Shown piece after piece: positions 1-6,725 of a DNA stretch of 12,776 bases. The DNA is from Chryseobacterium sp. UBA6632. Its GTDB lineage: Bacteria; Bacteroidota; Bacteroidia; Flavobacteriales; Weeksellaceae. The translations under genes and the position numbers were made by a program. The stretch covers positions 1 to 12,776 of the forward strand of contig DKLU01000160.1 of NCBI GenBank assembly GCA_002455915.1. Direction: 5' to 3'. Each line of letters begins with the position of its first letter. Position 1 is the stretch's first letter. The notes under the pieces are model-generated. The model saw only the letters and a list, made by a program, of their open reading frames with translations. It made no database searches and was not told the DNA's origin.

Positions 1-48
1 GCCGCCGAGCCAAAACTAGAAAAAGCGAGTAGCGAAAGCGGGAAATAG
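1..48 (+). CDS. Possible C-terminal tail of an upstream gene (partial)
   Basis: Frame 1 is open from the window edge to a TAG at 46-48 and encodes the 15-residue tail AAEPKLEKASSESGK. The stretch is about half G+C, clearly richer than the surrounding DNA. That fits either a coding end or a dispersed intergenic repeat; the GCGAGTAGCGAAAGCG core looks repeat-like. Too little is visible to name a product. Confidence 0.3.
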   Translation, partial: AAEPKLEKASSESGK

Positions 49-164
49 CTCCTGAAAAGTTTGAGAGTGTTAGAGTATTTTGAGTTTAGGAATGTTATCA
101 CATTTCAGAAGAGCTGACTTGAAAATTCAATATTCTTTTGCTTTTTTACCAGCTAAATAATTAT

Positions 165-172
165 TATTTTTG
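165..172 (+). promoter_or_regulatory. Bacteroidota -7 promoter box for the SUI1-like gene
   Basis: TATTTTTG matches the TAnnTTTG -7 element of the main Bacteroidota sigma factor. A TTG at 138-140 is a possible -33 element, but its 24-nt spacing is slightly long. The box ends only 4 nt before the ATG at 177, so transcription would begin at or beside the start codon and the mRNA may be leaderless. Confidence 0.4.
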
Positions 173-176
173 CTTT

Positions 177-500
177 ATGGATTTAAGAGATCAATTAAAA
201 AACCTTTTTCCTGAGCATGAAGAGCAGGATTTTGAGATGCCCGAAGAGCAATTCAAGCAGAAAGAGCCTTTGGTATGCAAGTTTGAGAAAAAAGGAAGAA
301 ATGGAAAACCTGTAACGATTGTTGAAGGTTGGGAAGGAAGTGAGGAAGAACTGAAAAACATCTCAAAAAAAATAAAAACCACCTTAGGAATCGGCGGTTC
401 TGAAAAGGATGGAACGATTATTATTCAAGGGGATAATCGTGATAAAATAATGAATATCCTTAAAGAAATGGGATATAAAACTAAAAGAGTTGGCGGATAA
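177..500 (+). CDS. SUI1/eIF1-like translation factor (YciH family)
   Basis: This 107-residue protein is a member of the SUI1/eIF1 (bacterial YciH) family. Eukaryotic eIF1 monitors start-codon selection on the small ribosomal subunit; the bacterial role is less clear, with effects on initiation fidelity reported. Residues 1-32 are an acidic N-terminal extension. The SUI1 fold covers about 33-107, with the family landmarks G43-K44-P45-V46-T47 near its start, the LGIGGSEKDG loop (70-79), IQGDNRDK (83-90) and the closing L-x-x-x-G-Y helix. The reading frame is open further upstream to a TTG at 138, but ATG 177 gives the usual family N-terminus (MDLRDQL) and follows a -7 promoter box. It stands alone on its strand and converges with the LRR gene. 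I see no clear terminator between 501 and 617. Family assignment is firm; cellular role is inferred. Confidence 0.92.
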   Translation: MDLRDQLKNLFPEHEEQDFEMPEEQFKQKEPLVCKFEKKGRNGKPVTIVEGWEGSEEELKNISKKIKTTLGIGGSEKDGTIIIQGDNRDKIMNILKEMGYKTKRVGG

Positions 501-617
501 ATTAATGTCAGCTCAATCCTAATTATTTTATTTTTAGAAGTAAAAAGGCAAAGGTAAAAAGAGCCAAGTGAGCAAATTGAATTTAGATCAATCAAATATG
601 GTTAAATATATGTTGAT

Positions 618-1517
618 TTAGAAATAAATTTTTGTTTCCGGCATCATAGCTTTTAATTTTTCAATGGTTGTTTTTGCCATTGGATTCCCCGTTAATATTA
701 ATGTTTTAAGATTTTTCAATTGTGAAAATTCGGTTGGAAGATCTTTTAAATCATTATTTGCCAAATTCATACTTACAACTCCTTTCAACCCTTTTATTTT
801 TGTGGAAATCTTTTTGATATTGTTATTGCTTACATTTAAATATTCAAGATTTTTAACATCGAAAACACCGTCGGGAAGTTTAGCAATTGAATTTTGTTGT
901 AATTCCAGATATTTTAGTTGTTTTGGAAACGATAAATCGCCTAAATCATTGATTTGATTAGCTGAAAGATTTAGTGATTTCAGATTTGAAATATCATCTA
1001 AATGATTCGAAATAAAACTGATCTGGTTTCCCTGCAGGTTAATTTCTTCCAAAGACGAAATTTTTGTGAGCGCTTCCGGAAAAACATTCAAATTATTGGC
1101 ATCCAAATGAATGAATTTTAATTTTTGAAGTTTAGCAAGATTCTGGTTGATGCTTGTTAAGCTATTCAAACTCATTGAAAAACTTTCCAATTTTTGAAGT
1201 TCGCCAATTTCATCTGGAATAAATTTGATGCTGTTTTCACTTACATTTAAAATCGTAAGTTCCTTTAGTTTAAAAATAGACTCATCCATTTTTTCAAACT
1301 TATTTTCCATCAGATTCAGAAAAAAAATGGAACTCAATTTTTGAATTTCAGTCGGAAGATTAAACATTGTTTTCCCTCTAAAACTCATGCTGTAAATAGG
1401 TTGATTACTTTTTAAAGCATCATCGATATTGGTATAGGTTGGATATTTTACAGGATCAATCTGTGCTTTTGCTGAGAAAAGTGATAAAACGGCTGCGAAT
1501 ACTAAAAATTTTTTCAT
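618..1517 (-). CDS. Secreted leucine-rich-repeat protein
   Basis: This 299-residue protein starts with a Sec signal peptide (about 1-18, cleavage after AKA, mature start Gln). From about residue 41 to the C-terminus it is almost entirely leucine-rich repeats: ten to eleven units of 23 residues (one of 22) with the pattern LxxLxLxxNxLxxLPxxI, for example at 85-107, 199-221 and 245-267. Such repeats form a curved solenoid used for protein binding, so a periplasmic or surface binding role is likely. No T9SS sorting domain, lipobox or catalytic domain is visible, so its final location is unclear. The gene lies 57 nt downstream of the PhoX-like gene on the same strand, and a hairpin plus T-run fills the gap. 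It may be expressed by readthrough or from an unseen promoter. Repeat family is certain; partner unknown. Confidence 0.9.
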   Translation of the reverse strand: MKKFLVFAAVLSLFSAKAQIDPVKYPTYTNIDDALKSNQPIYSMSFRGKTMFNLPTEIQKLSSIFFLNLMENKFEKMDESIFKLKELTILNVSENSIKFIPDEIGELQKLESFSMSLNSLTSINQNLAKLQKLKFIHLDANNLNVFPEALTKISSLEEINLQGNQISFISNHLDDISNLKSLNLSANQINDLGDLSFPKQLKYLELQQNSIAKLPDGVFDVKNLEYLNVSNNNIKKISTKIKGLKGVVSMNLANNDLKDLPTEFSQLKNLKTLILTGNPMAKTTIEKLKAMMPETKIYF

Positions 1518-1558
1518 AAAAAAGAAAAATTGACCACCGATAACAATTACCGGCAGCC
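1518..1558 (-). terminator. Hairpin and T-run between the phosphatase and LRR genes
   Basis: Read on the minus strand, the arms at 1558-1547 and 1543-1532 pair around a 3-nt loop. The core is CCGGTAA/TTATCGG, extended by five pairs that include wobbles. The T-rich run AATTTTTCTTTTTT follows and reaches the ATG of the LRR gene. This has the form of an intrinsic terminator for the phosphatase gene, or of an attenuating structure ahead of the LRR gene. Confidence 0.55.
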
Positions 1559-1574
1559 AAAAAATTATTAATAA

Positions 1575-3731
1575 CTATTTCTTTACAAGTTTTACGGTTT
1601 TCTGGAAACCTCCTTCTGCTTCGATATTTAAAACTAAAATACGAGAAGCTTCTAGCTGAGATGTGAAATCCAGATCTAAAACTTTATTTGTTCCTGAGAA
1701 TTTTTTCGTGAAAACAATTTTACCGTCCATGCTGTAAGCAGTTACCGAAATGTCTTTCACTCCTTTTGCAGAATTGATCTTCACCAATCCAGAAGTTGGA
1801 TTCGGAGCAACTGTTATTGTATTTTCCGTTGCTTGATTATCAATTGTTCCTAATACGCTTTCTGTTCCTAAATTATTTTTCAGAGCAATTACCATTGTTG
1901 CAGATTTTCCTTTGTAATCAATAGTTTTTCCCGTAGCGTCAATATCTGTAGAGATCGTCGAGTTCGGGTGCTGAACTGAGAAGAATCCGAATTTATGATC
2001 TGGCGTGAACGTTAAACCTGTTGGTTCAGAACCTGCCGGCATAGAAGCGAACAATTTCACTTTAGGGTTTGCCGCTGTATGATCCGGAGCAATGACCCAG
2101 ATGTAGTTTTTACCACCATCCTGCAATACCCAAAGGTTTCCAAGCTCATCAAATGTAAGGTTATCGTTTCCGTCGCCCCAAGCTTCCGTTTTCACTCCCT
2201 GAGCAGTGTCGAAAGAATATGTTGTAGAAGCTCCACCTACGAAAGTTTCAACCTGAGAAGCAGTAGTTCCGTTGTCTTGTAGACGATACACTCTGTCTAA
2301 ACCTTTTGCCGTGAAATAAATCTTCCCGTCGATCGGGCTGATATCCACATCTTCTACTCCATTAAATCTTGTTCCACCTACCGTTTGAGCTGCTGAAGCT
2401 GTATTATTTTGATCGGCTTTCAGTTTATTAGGAACCTGAAGCCAGGTTGCTGTTGTTCCCACAGGATCGCCCGCTGTTGTTAATCCCTGATCTAATTTTA
2501 ATACATAAAGATCTCCTGAAGAAAGGTCATTTGGCGTATCTGCAACAAATTTATAAACCATGTGAGTTCCGCCGTCTTCACCGTAATAAGCGATAGTTCC
2601 GGCATTGTTGATTACCACATTTTCATGGTTCATGATTCCCATTTGCCAAAGCTTACCTTTAGTTCCGTCTGCATTTTTAGAAATAACCTGAGCTGTCGCA
2701 GGATCTATCTCTACCAACCATCCGTAATCTTTCATTCCATCTCCGTTTACATCGGCTGAAGTAGTTTGCTCTTCAGCTGTAATGATTGTTCCCCAAGGTG
2801 TAATACCTCCCGAACAGTTTCTGATGGTTTGAACCAAACTAGGATCTGAGAAACTTACGGCTCTCGATCTCGACAATTGCCAAAGTTTTGAAGTTGGATT
2901 ATAATTAATTTCAGCCATTGTTACGCCACCAGGGTTGGTTTCGTGATTTACAGAAAGGTAACCGTTGGTACTGCTTCCGTTTTTAGCAACATACGCTGTA
3001 AAGTCGTTTTGTCCACCTACTAAACCTCCGCCTTCTGTATAATTATCACCTTCTTTCAGGATCATTTGATACTTGTGTTCAGCAGGAATAATTAATTTTC
3101 CCGTCTGAGCCGTAGGAACAATAGAAGTAAAACAGCTGATGTGAGCCGCATTACACGTTGAAGGGTTTACCACAACAGGCCCCGTTGTTTTAAGATAAGC
3201 ATCAATTCTTAAATCTGAACTTGTAGCACCTCTGTTGTGTAATTCGATAGAAATTCTGTTGGTTCCGTTTACGAATTTAGCTTTTGGAATGGTAAAAAGA
3301 TTGTATGTATTTTCTGCAGCGCCATCTATTGTTGTGCTAGACCAGGTATTGAAATCAATAACTCCCGTCGGCATATTATCTCTGATAATTTCTTCACCGT
3401 TAAGGTAAACCACAATACCATCATCTCTCATGATTCCCATTTCCATATTATCGGTAAGATCGGCAAGATTTACCGTGATATCCTTTGCAAAATAAGCCGT
3501 GATAAGTCCGGTTGCAGTTTGTGTAGTCACAGGATCACCATATCCTAACGGTCCGTTTCCTGAAGACCAAGTAGAAATATCGTACGTTTTGTCTTTCCAC
3601 TGAGAAGGCTGCGCCTGATTGTTGTCTTTGTAGCTCCAAGAAGAATTTTTGTTGAAGATGAAAGTCTGAGCCTGAAGTGCAGAACTTGTCATCACAGCCA
3701 GAGCTGCAATCGTGAATAGTTTTCTGTTCAT
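1575..3731 (-). CDS. PhoX-like (DUF839) phosphatase with T9SS sorting domain
   Basis: This 718-residue exported protein has three parts. After a signal peptide (about 1-21, cleavage before Gln) comes an N-terminal beta domain (about 23-185) of the kind often attached to Bacteroidota surface enzymes. A PhoX/DUF839 beta-propeller follows (about 195-625), then a type A T9SS sorting domain (about 636-718, APNPTSG at 642-648, ending KLVKK). PhoX landmarks are NHE (262-264), CSGGITPWGTIITAEEQ (306-322), YGWLVEIDP (336-344), NHEN (368-371), GVEDVDISP (458-466), DNLTFDELGNLWVLQDGG (523-540) and EPTGLTFTPD...QHP (569-589). PhoX enzymes are calcium- and iron-dependent alkaline phosphatases that release phosphate from organic esters; activity here is inferred. 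A DxNxDGxxD loop (327-335) could bind calcium. The gene has its own -7 box and candidate operator repeats. It is probably delivered to the surface or medium. Confidence 0.9.
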   Translation of the reverse strand: MNRKLFTIAALAVMTSSALQAQTFIFNKNSSWSYKDNNQAQPSQWKDKTYDISTWSSGNGPLGYGDPVTTQTATGLITAYFAKDITVNLADLTDNMEMGIMRDDGIVVYLNGEEIIRDNMPTGVIDFNTWSSTTIDGAAENTYNLFTIPKAKFVNGTNRISIELHNRGATSSDLRIDAYLKTTGPVVVNPSTCNAAHISCFTSIVPTAQTGKLIIPAEHKYQMILKEGDNYTEGGGLVGGQNDFTAYVAKNGSSTNGYLSVNHETNPGGVTMAEINYNPTSKLWQLSRSRAVSFSDPSLVQTIRNCSGGITPWGTIITAEEQTTSADVNGDGMKDYGWLVEIDPATAQVISKNADGTKGKLWQMGIMNHENVVINNAGTIAYYGEDGGTHMVYKFVADTPNDLSSGDLYVLKLDQGLTTAGDPVGTTATWLQVPNKLKADQNNTASAAQTVGGTRFNGVEDVDISPIDGKIYFTAKGLDRVYRLQDNGTTASQVETFVGGASTTYSFDTAQGVKTEAWGDGNDNLTFDELGNLWVLQDGGKNYIWVIAPDHTAANPKVKLFASMPAGSEPTGLTFTPDHKFGFFSVQHPNSTISTDIDATGKTIDYKGKSATMVIALKNNLGTESVLGTIDNQATENTITVAPNPTSGLVKINSAKGVKDISVTAYSMDGKIVFTKKFSGTNKVLDLDFTSQLEASRILVLNIEAEGGFQKTVKLVKK

Positions 3732-3757
3732 TTTTTACTTAATTTTATTAGACTATG

Positions 3758-3765
3758 CAAAACTA
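3758..3765 (-). promoter_or_regulatory. -7 promoter box of the PhoX-like gene
   Basis: On the minus strand this reads TAGTTTTG followed by C, matching TAnnTTTG. It lies 26 nt upstream of the ATG. The decamer ATAGTTTTGC is identical to the one in front of the peroxidase gene. No good TTG -33 element is visible at the usual spacing, which suggests weak or activator-dependent transcription. Confidence 0.5.
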
Positions 3766-3839
3766 TTTTATTAGTTCGAACCCTCTATTAATAGGATTTT
3801 AAATAAAATATGGAGAATATTAATTAATCAATAAGCCAA

Positions 3840-3865
3840 TGTTAAGGGAGTTAAATAATTGTTAA
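3840..3865 (-). promoter_or_regulatory. Three TTAAC repeats upstream of the phosphatase promoter
   Basis: Read on the minus strand, TTAACA, TTAACT and TTAACA occur in the same orientation within 26 bp, their starts 11 and 9 bp apart. They lie about 75 bp upstream of the -7 box of the PhoX-like gene. Spaced TTAACA-type repeats are the known binding sites of the phosphate regulator PhoP in Bacillus subtilis, so a Pho-type operator is conceivable. TTAAC words are common in AT-rich DNA, so this is only a candidate. Confidence 0.3.
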
Positions 3866-3921
3866 GAATGCAACTTTTGAAAAATTAAGACACTTTTTGG
3901 TGTGCAAAATTCATTTTAAAT

Positions 3922-3957
3922 AAAAAAAGAATGACCAAATTGAATTGATCATTCTTT
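3922..3957 (-). terminator. Intrinsic terminator of the peroxidase gene
   Basis: On the minus strand AAAGAATGA (3957-3949) pairs with TCATTCTTT (3934-3926), a 9-bp stem that continues for three more pairs after one mismatch. A run of seven T follows at 3928-3922. It lies about 94 nt beyond the peroxidase stop codon. The rest of the 319-bp gap (3732-4050) holds the phosphatase promoter, the TTAAC repeats and a weak 6-bp hairpin near 3963-3979; I see no gene in it. Confidence 0.65.
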
Positions 3958-4050
3958 ACAACAAAGTCATCTCGACTTTTATTTAAATAACTAAAACTAT
4001 ATTTTTACTCCAGAAGAATCCTTAGGCTGTTTCGAGTTCAATGATTGTTA

Positions 4051-5877
4051 TTACTTTTTGCTAACATCCGTCAAAGAATTCAAAAAAGCAATAATCTGTT
4101 TCATTTCTGTTTCATTTAAATCTAATTTATCCGGCGGCAACGTTTGATTTTTCATTTTTAAGCCTAAACCTTCTCCTCCACCTTCATTATAGAAATCCAG
4201 CACTTCTTCCAGCGTGTTGAATGCTCCGTTATGAAAATAAGGTTTCGTTAAAGCAATATTCCTCACCGTCACCGTCTTGAAAGAATTTTCATAAATCCAT
4301 GAATTCTCTTTTTTCACCGAACTTTTAAATCTTCCTTTATCATCATCCAATTCAACAGGTAGTTGCTTGATTGGTTTTTTCGTCACGCCCAATACTTCAG
4401 ATTCATTTTCATTAAAAAACGGCGGAACCAATCCTGAAAAATGTGGAGCAAAATGGCAAGTCGCACAATTTGCCTTTCCCATAAATAAATTATATCCTTT
4501 TTTCACGTCCTCAGGAATCTCCTTTTCATTTCTCATGAATTTATCAAAATCACTTTCAAAAGAATACAATGACGCAACATAAGAACTCAACGCCTTTGAA
4601 AAGTTCTCTTTACTAACTTTTCCGTCTTTGAAGGCTTTGGCAAATGCCTTTTTATATTCAGGCTTTGTTTTTAACTTTTTGATGATACTTTCATAGCTTG
4701 TATTAAACTCATCTTCGTTATAAATTACGTGCTCTGCCTGTTGTTCGAGATAAAAAGCTCTCAAATCATAGAAAAATCGCTTGGCAAAAACTGCATTATA
4801 CAACGATGGCGAATTTCTGAGAACCGTTTTCCCTTCTACATTGCTTTGAGATCTCGTTTTCAAATCTGTAAAAGCATTTTCAGGTAAATGGCAGGTTGCA
4901 CAGCTCATTTTTCCGTTGTCACTTAACTTTTGATCGTAAAAAATTTCTTTTCCTAAATTTTTCAAATCAACATTATCTTCAGAAGATTTCAGTAAAGTAT
5001 AAAAATAAGGATCCAGAAAATCGCTGCCGAAAAAGTTTTTACTGTTGACATTCCAACCCGAAAATTCTTTCAGATCATCTGCTCTCCCATCCCATTTTCC
5101 AAATTCTTCGTATAGAGGCTGAATATATTTTTTGTAAAATTCAATTCTATCAAACTTTTCAAAATCTGTATTTTTTGAAAGATAATCAAGAGCGCCGGTT
5201 AAAATGGTATTGGCTTGCTGAACATTATAATTTTTAAAATAAGGATCGTCATTAATATATTTTTTGATTCCCAACATCGCGTGAGAGGCTTCTTCAGAAA
5301 TATTTAAAGATCCCGGAGTATCAAAACCTGTTACACCCAACGTATAAATTCTGATCAGCTCGATTCTAAGCGGAAGCGTTTTATTATTTCCTTTGCTTAG
5401 ACCATTTTTCACCGAACTTAAATAAAAACTAGCATAGCTGTTATACAAAAAATCGCTGATCGTTTTAATTTCTTCTTTGTTTTCGCTTGCTTCATCCGAA
5501 AAAATCAATTCATCTAAAACCTGCAAACCTTCAGGAGGCAGCGTATAAGCTGAAGTTCCCGCGGCTTCAATATGAAATAACGGTGGGGCGTTCAAATGTG
5601 TTTTTGTAAATTCAGGATAATGATAAGCGATGTAAAATTCTATTTCTTTGAAAGAATTTCTCGTATTTCTCAATGATTCCCGAAGTTTCTCTAATGAAAT
5701 CCTATCTTCAGAAAAATCATAAACATCTGATTTTAATTGATCTAATTTCGTTTTAAAATCACTTAATCCTTTATTTACCACGGTATTTTCACTTTCGACT
5801 CCCTTGTAAGTCGGGTTAAAAGACATTACGGCAAAGCCGATCAAAAGGACAATAATAGCTAAAGGATAGGATCTCAT
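4051..5877 (-). CDS. Di-haem cytochrome c peroxidase with long N-terminal domain
   Basis: This 608-residue protein has an N-terminal hydrophobic segment (about 5-20) acting as signal or membrane anchor. A haem-free, mostly helical region follows (about 30-290), then a di-haem peroxidase domain (about 300-605). The domain carries two CxxCH haem-attachment sites at 326-330 and 471-475, RNSPSLYNAVF (354-364), and a C-terminal segment with RNIALTKPYFHNG (539-551) and LEEVLDFYN (556-564). Family members (CcpA/MauG) reduce hydrogen peroxide with electrons from a cytochrome, or oxidise other substrates, in the periplasm. The usual FWDGRA motif reads FYDLRA (369-374), with Tyr in place of Trp. The N-terminal region has PPEGLQVLDELIF (114-126), faintly like imelysin-type helical domains, but I cannot assign it. 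The protein is far longer than the roughly 330 residues of classical enzymes. It has its own -7 box and terminator. Confidence 0.9.
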   Translation of the reverse strand: MRSYPLAIIVLLIGFAVMSFNPTYKGVESENTVVNKGLSDFKTKLDQLKSDVYDFSEDRISLEKLRESLRNTRNSFKEIEFYIAYHYPEFTKTHLNAPPLFHIEAAGTSAYTLPPEGLQVLDELIFSDEASENKEEIKTISDFLYNSYASFYLSSVKNGLSKGNNKTLPLRIELIRIYTLGVTGFDTPGSLNISEEASHAMLGIKKYINDDPYFKNYNVQQANTILTGALDYLSKNTDFEKFDRIEFYKKYIQPLYEEFGKWDGRADDLKEFSGWNVNSKNFFGSDFLDPYFYTLLKSSEDNVDLKNLGKEIFYDQKLSDNGKMSCATCHLPENAFTDLKTRSQSNVEGKTVLRNSPSLYNAVFAKRFFYDLRAFYLEQQAEHVIYNEDEFNTSYESIIKKLKTKPEYKKAFAKAFKDGKVSKENFSKALSSYVASLYSFESDFDKFMRNEKEIPEDVKKGYNLFMGKANCATCHFAPHFSGLVPPFFNENESEVLGVTKKPIKQLPVELDDDKGRFKSSVKKENSWIYENSFKTVTVRNIALTKPYFHNGAFNTLEEVLDFYNEGGGEGLGLKMKNQTLPPDKLDLNETEMKQIIAFLNSLTDVSKK

Positions 5878-5890
5878 TAATTTTTTTGCG

Positions 5891-5898
5891 CAAAACTA
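5891..5898 (-). promoter_or_regulatory. -7 promoter box of the peroxidase gene
   Basis: On the minus strand this reads TAGTTTTG followed by CG, matching TAnnTTTG. It lies 13 nt before the ATG, so the untranslated leader would be only a few bases long. No clear -33 TTG is present at the usual distance. Confidence 0.5.
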
Positions 5899-6248
5899 TC
5901 ATTTGCCATTTACGAGTGTTTTAACTTTATATTAAATAATGTTTACATTTTATGGAAGGATGCCCTTAATTCACTCAAACGTATTTCATTTTACATTAAA
6001 ACCATTATGCTTAAATATAAAATAGATGCAAATCAGCTTAAATTTCATATTAAATTAATGAAAGAATTTAATGAATATAGCATATTAATCATCTTTACAA
6101 CTGAGGTAAAGGAATTTTTATTAATTTTAAACCCCGAAACTAATTCATTAAAAAGGCAAAGAATTCTAGCAACGCCTGTTTTAAAATAATGAGGAAGGAA
6201 TATTGGGGGAGGATTTTAAAATTGAACTAATCAAACTAAAATATTGTT
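5899..6248. other. Divergent intergenic region without a convincing gene
   Basis: This AT-rich stretch separates the divergent peroxidase and small secreted-protein genes. It contains a 60-codon open frame at 6007-6189 with no family resemblance or start signal, which I regard as chance. I found no exact TAnnTTTG box facing the plus-strand gene, so its promoter is unresolved. A purine-rich GGGGGAGG at 6206-6213 lies too far from the ATG at 6249 to be a ribosome binding site. Confidence 0.5.
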
Positions 6249-6707
6249 ATGAAAACAAAACTATTATTGGCTTTTGTAGGAAGTCTTTTTTCCATTTTTT
6301 CATTCGCTCAAGGCAAAAAAGAAATGGCAGTTTACGCAGAAAAACGTGGCGAAGATTATTATTTACTTCGACTTCCGAAAGGTAAAGATGTTCCTAATGT
6401 GTATGTTTATTCAAAAGGAATAACAAAACCTTACAAAAACTATACTTCCATTCTTGAAGTGGCCAGAGATTTCCCTAAAATGATGGAAGCCAACACCACT
6501 TCTACCAAAGAAGAACTGGTTTCGATACTGAAAAAAGACGATCATTTTTATGAGATAACGCAACAGCGAAAAGACCCTAAAAACTTTGAGAAAACAACCT
6601 TTACGGTTTATGAAGTCTTTAACGGACAAAAAAGAATTGTAGAAGAATATGGTTCTATCATGGAGTTTCTACCGACCCCTTACAAAGAGGCGATTTTTAT
6701 AAACTAA
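6249..6707 (+). CDS. Small secreted protein of unknown function
   Basis: I do not recognise this 152-residue protein. It has a clear Sec signal peptide (1-20, cleavage after SFA, mature start Gln-Gly). The mature part of about 130 residues is lysine- and tyrosine-rich, without cysteines or membrane segments. Alternating hydrophobic stretches (YYLLRLP at 37-43, VYVYS at 51-55, TTFTVYEVF at 116-124) suggest a mainly beta fold with a helical middle (about 67-96). No lipobox and no T9SS tail are visible, so it is probably periplasmic. Its stop lies 18 nt before the nucleoside phosphorylase start, on the same strand and with no terminator between, so the two are probably cotranscribed. A functional link to nucleoside salvage is possible but unproven. 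Confidence 0.8.
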   Translation: MKTKLLLAFVGSLFSIFSFAQGKKEMAVYAEKRGEDYYLLRLPKGKDVPNVYVYSKGITKPYKNYTSILEVARDFPKMMEANTTSTKEELVSILKKDDHFYEITQQRKDPKNFEKTTFTVYEVFNGQKRIVEEYGSIMEFLPTPYKEAIFIN

Positions 6708-6725
6708 ACTAAAAAAACATATTTT

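Noticed and set aside
6007..6189. 60-codon open frame between the peroxidase and small secreted-protein genes
   Set aside because: Its residues follow AT-rich base composition, no family or signal peptide is recognisable, and there is no start signal. It is more likely a chance frame in an intergenic region.
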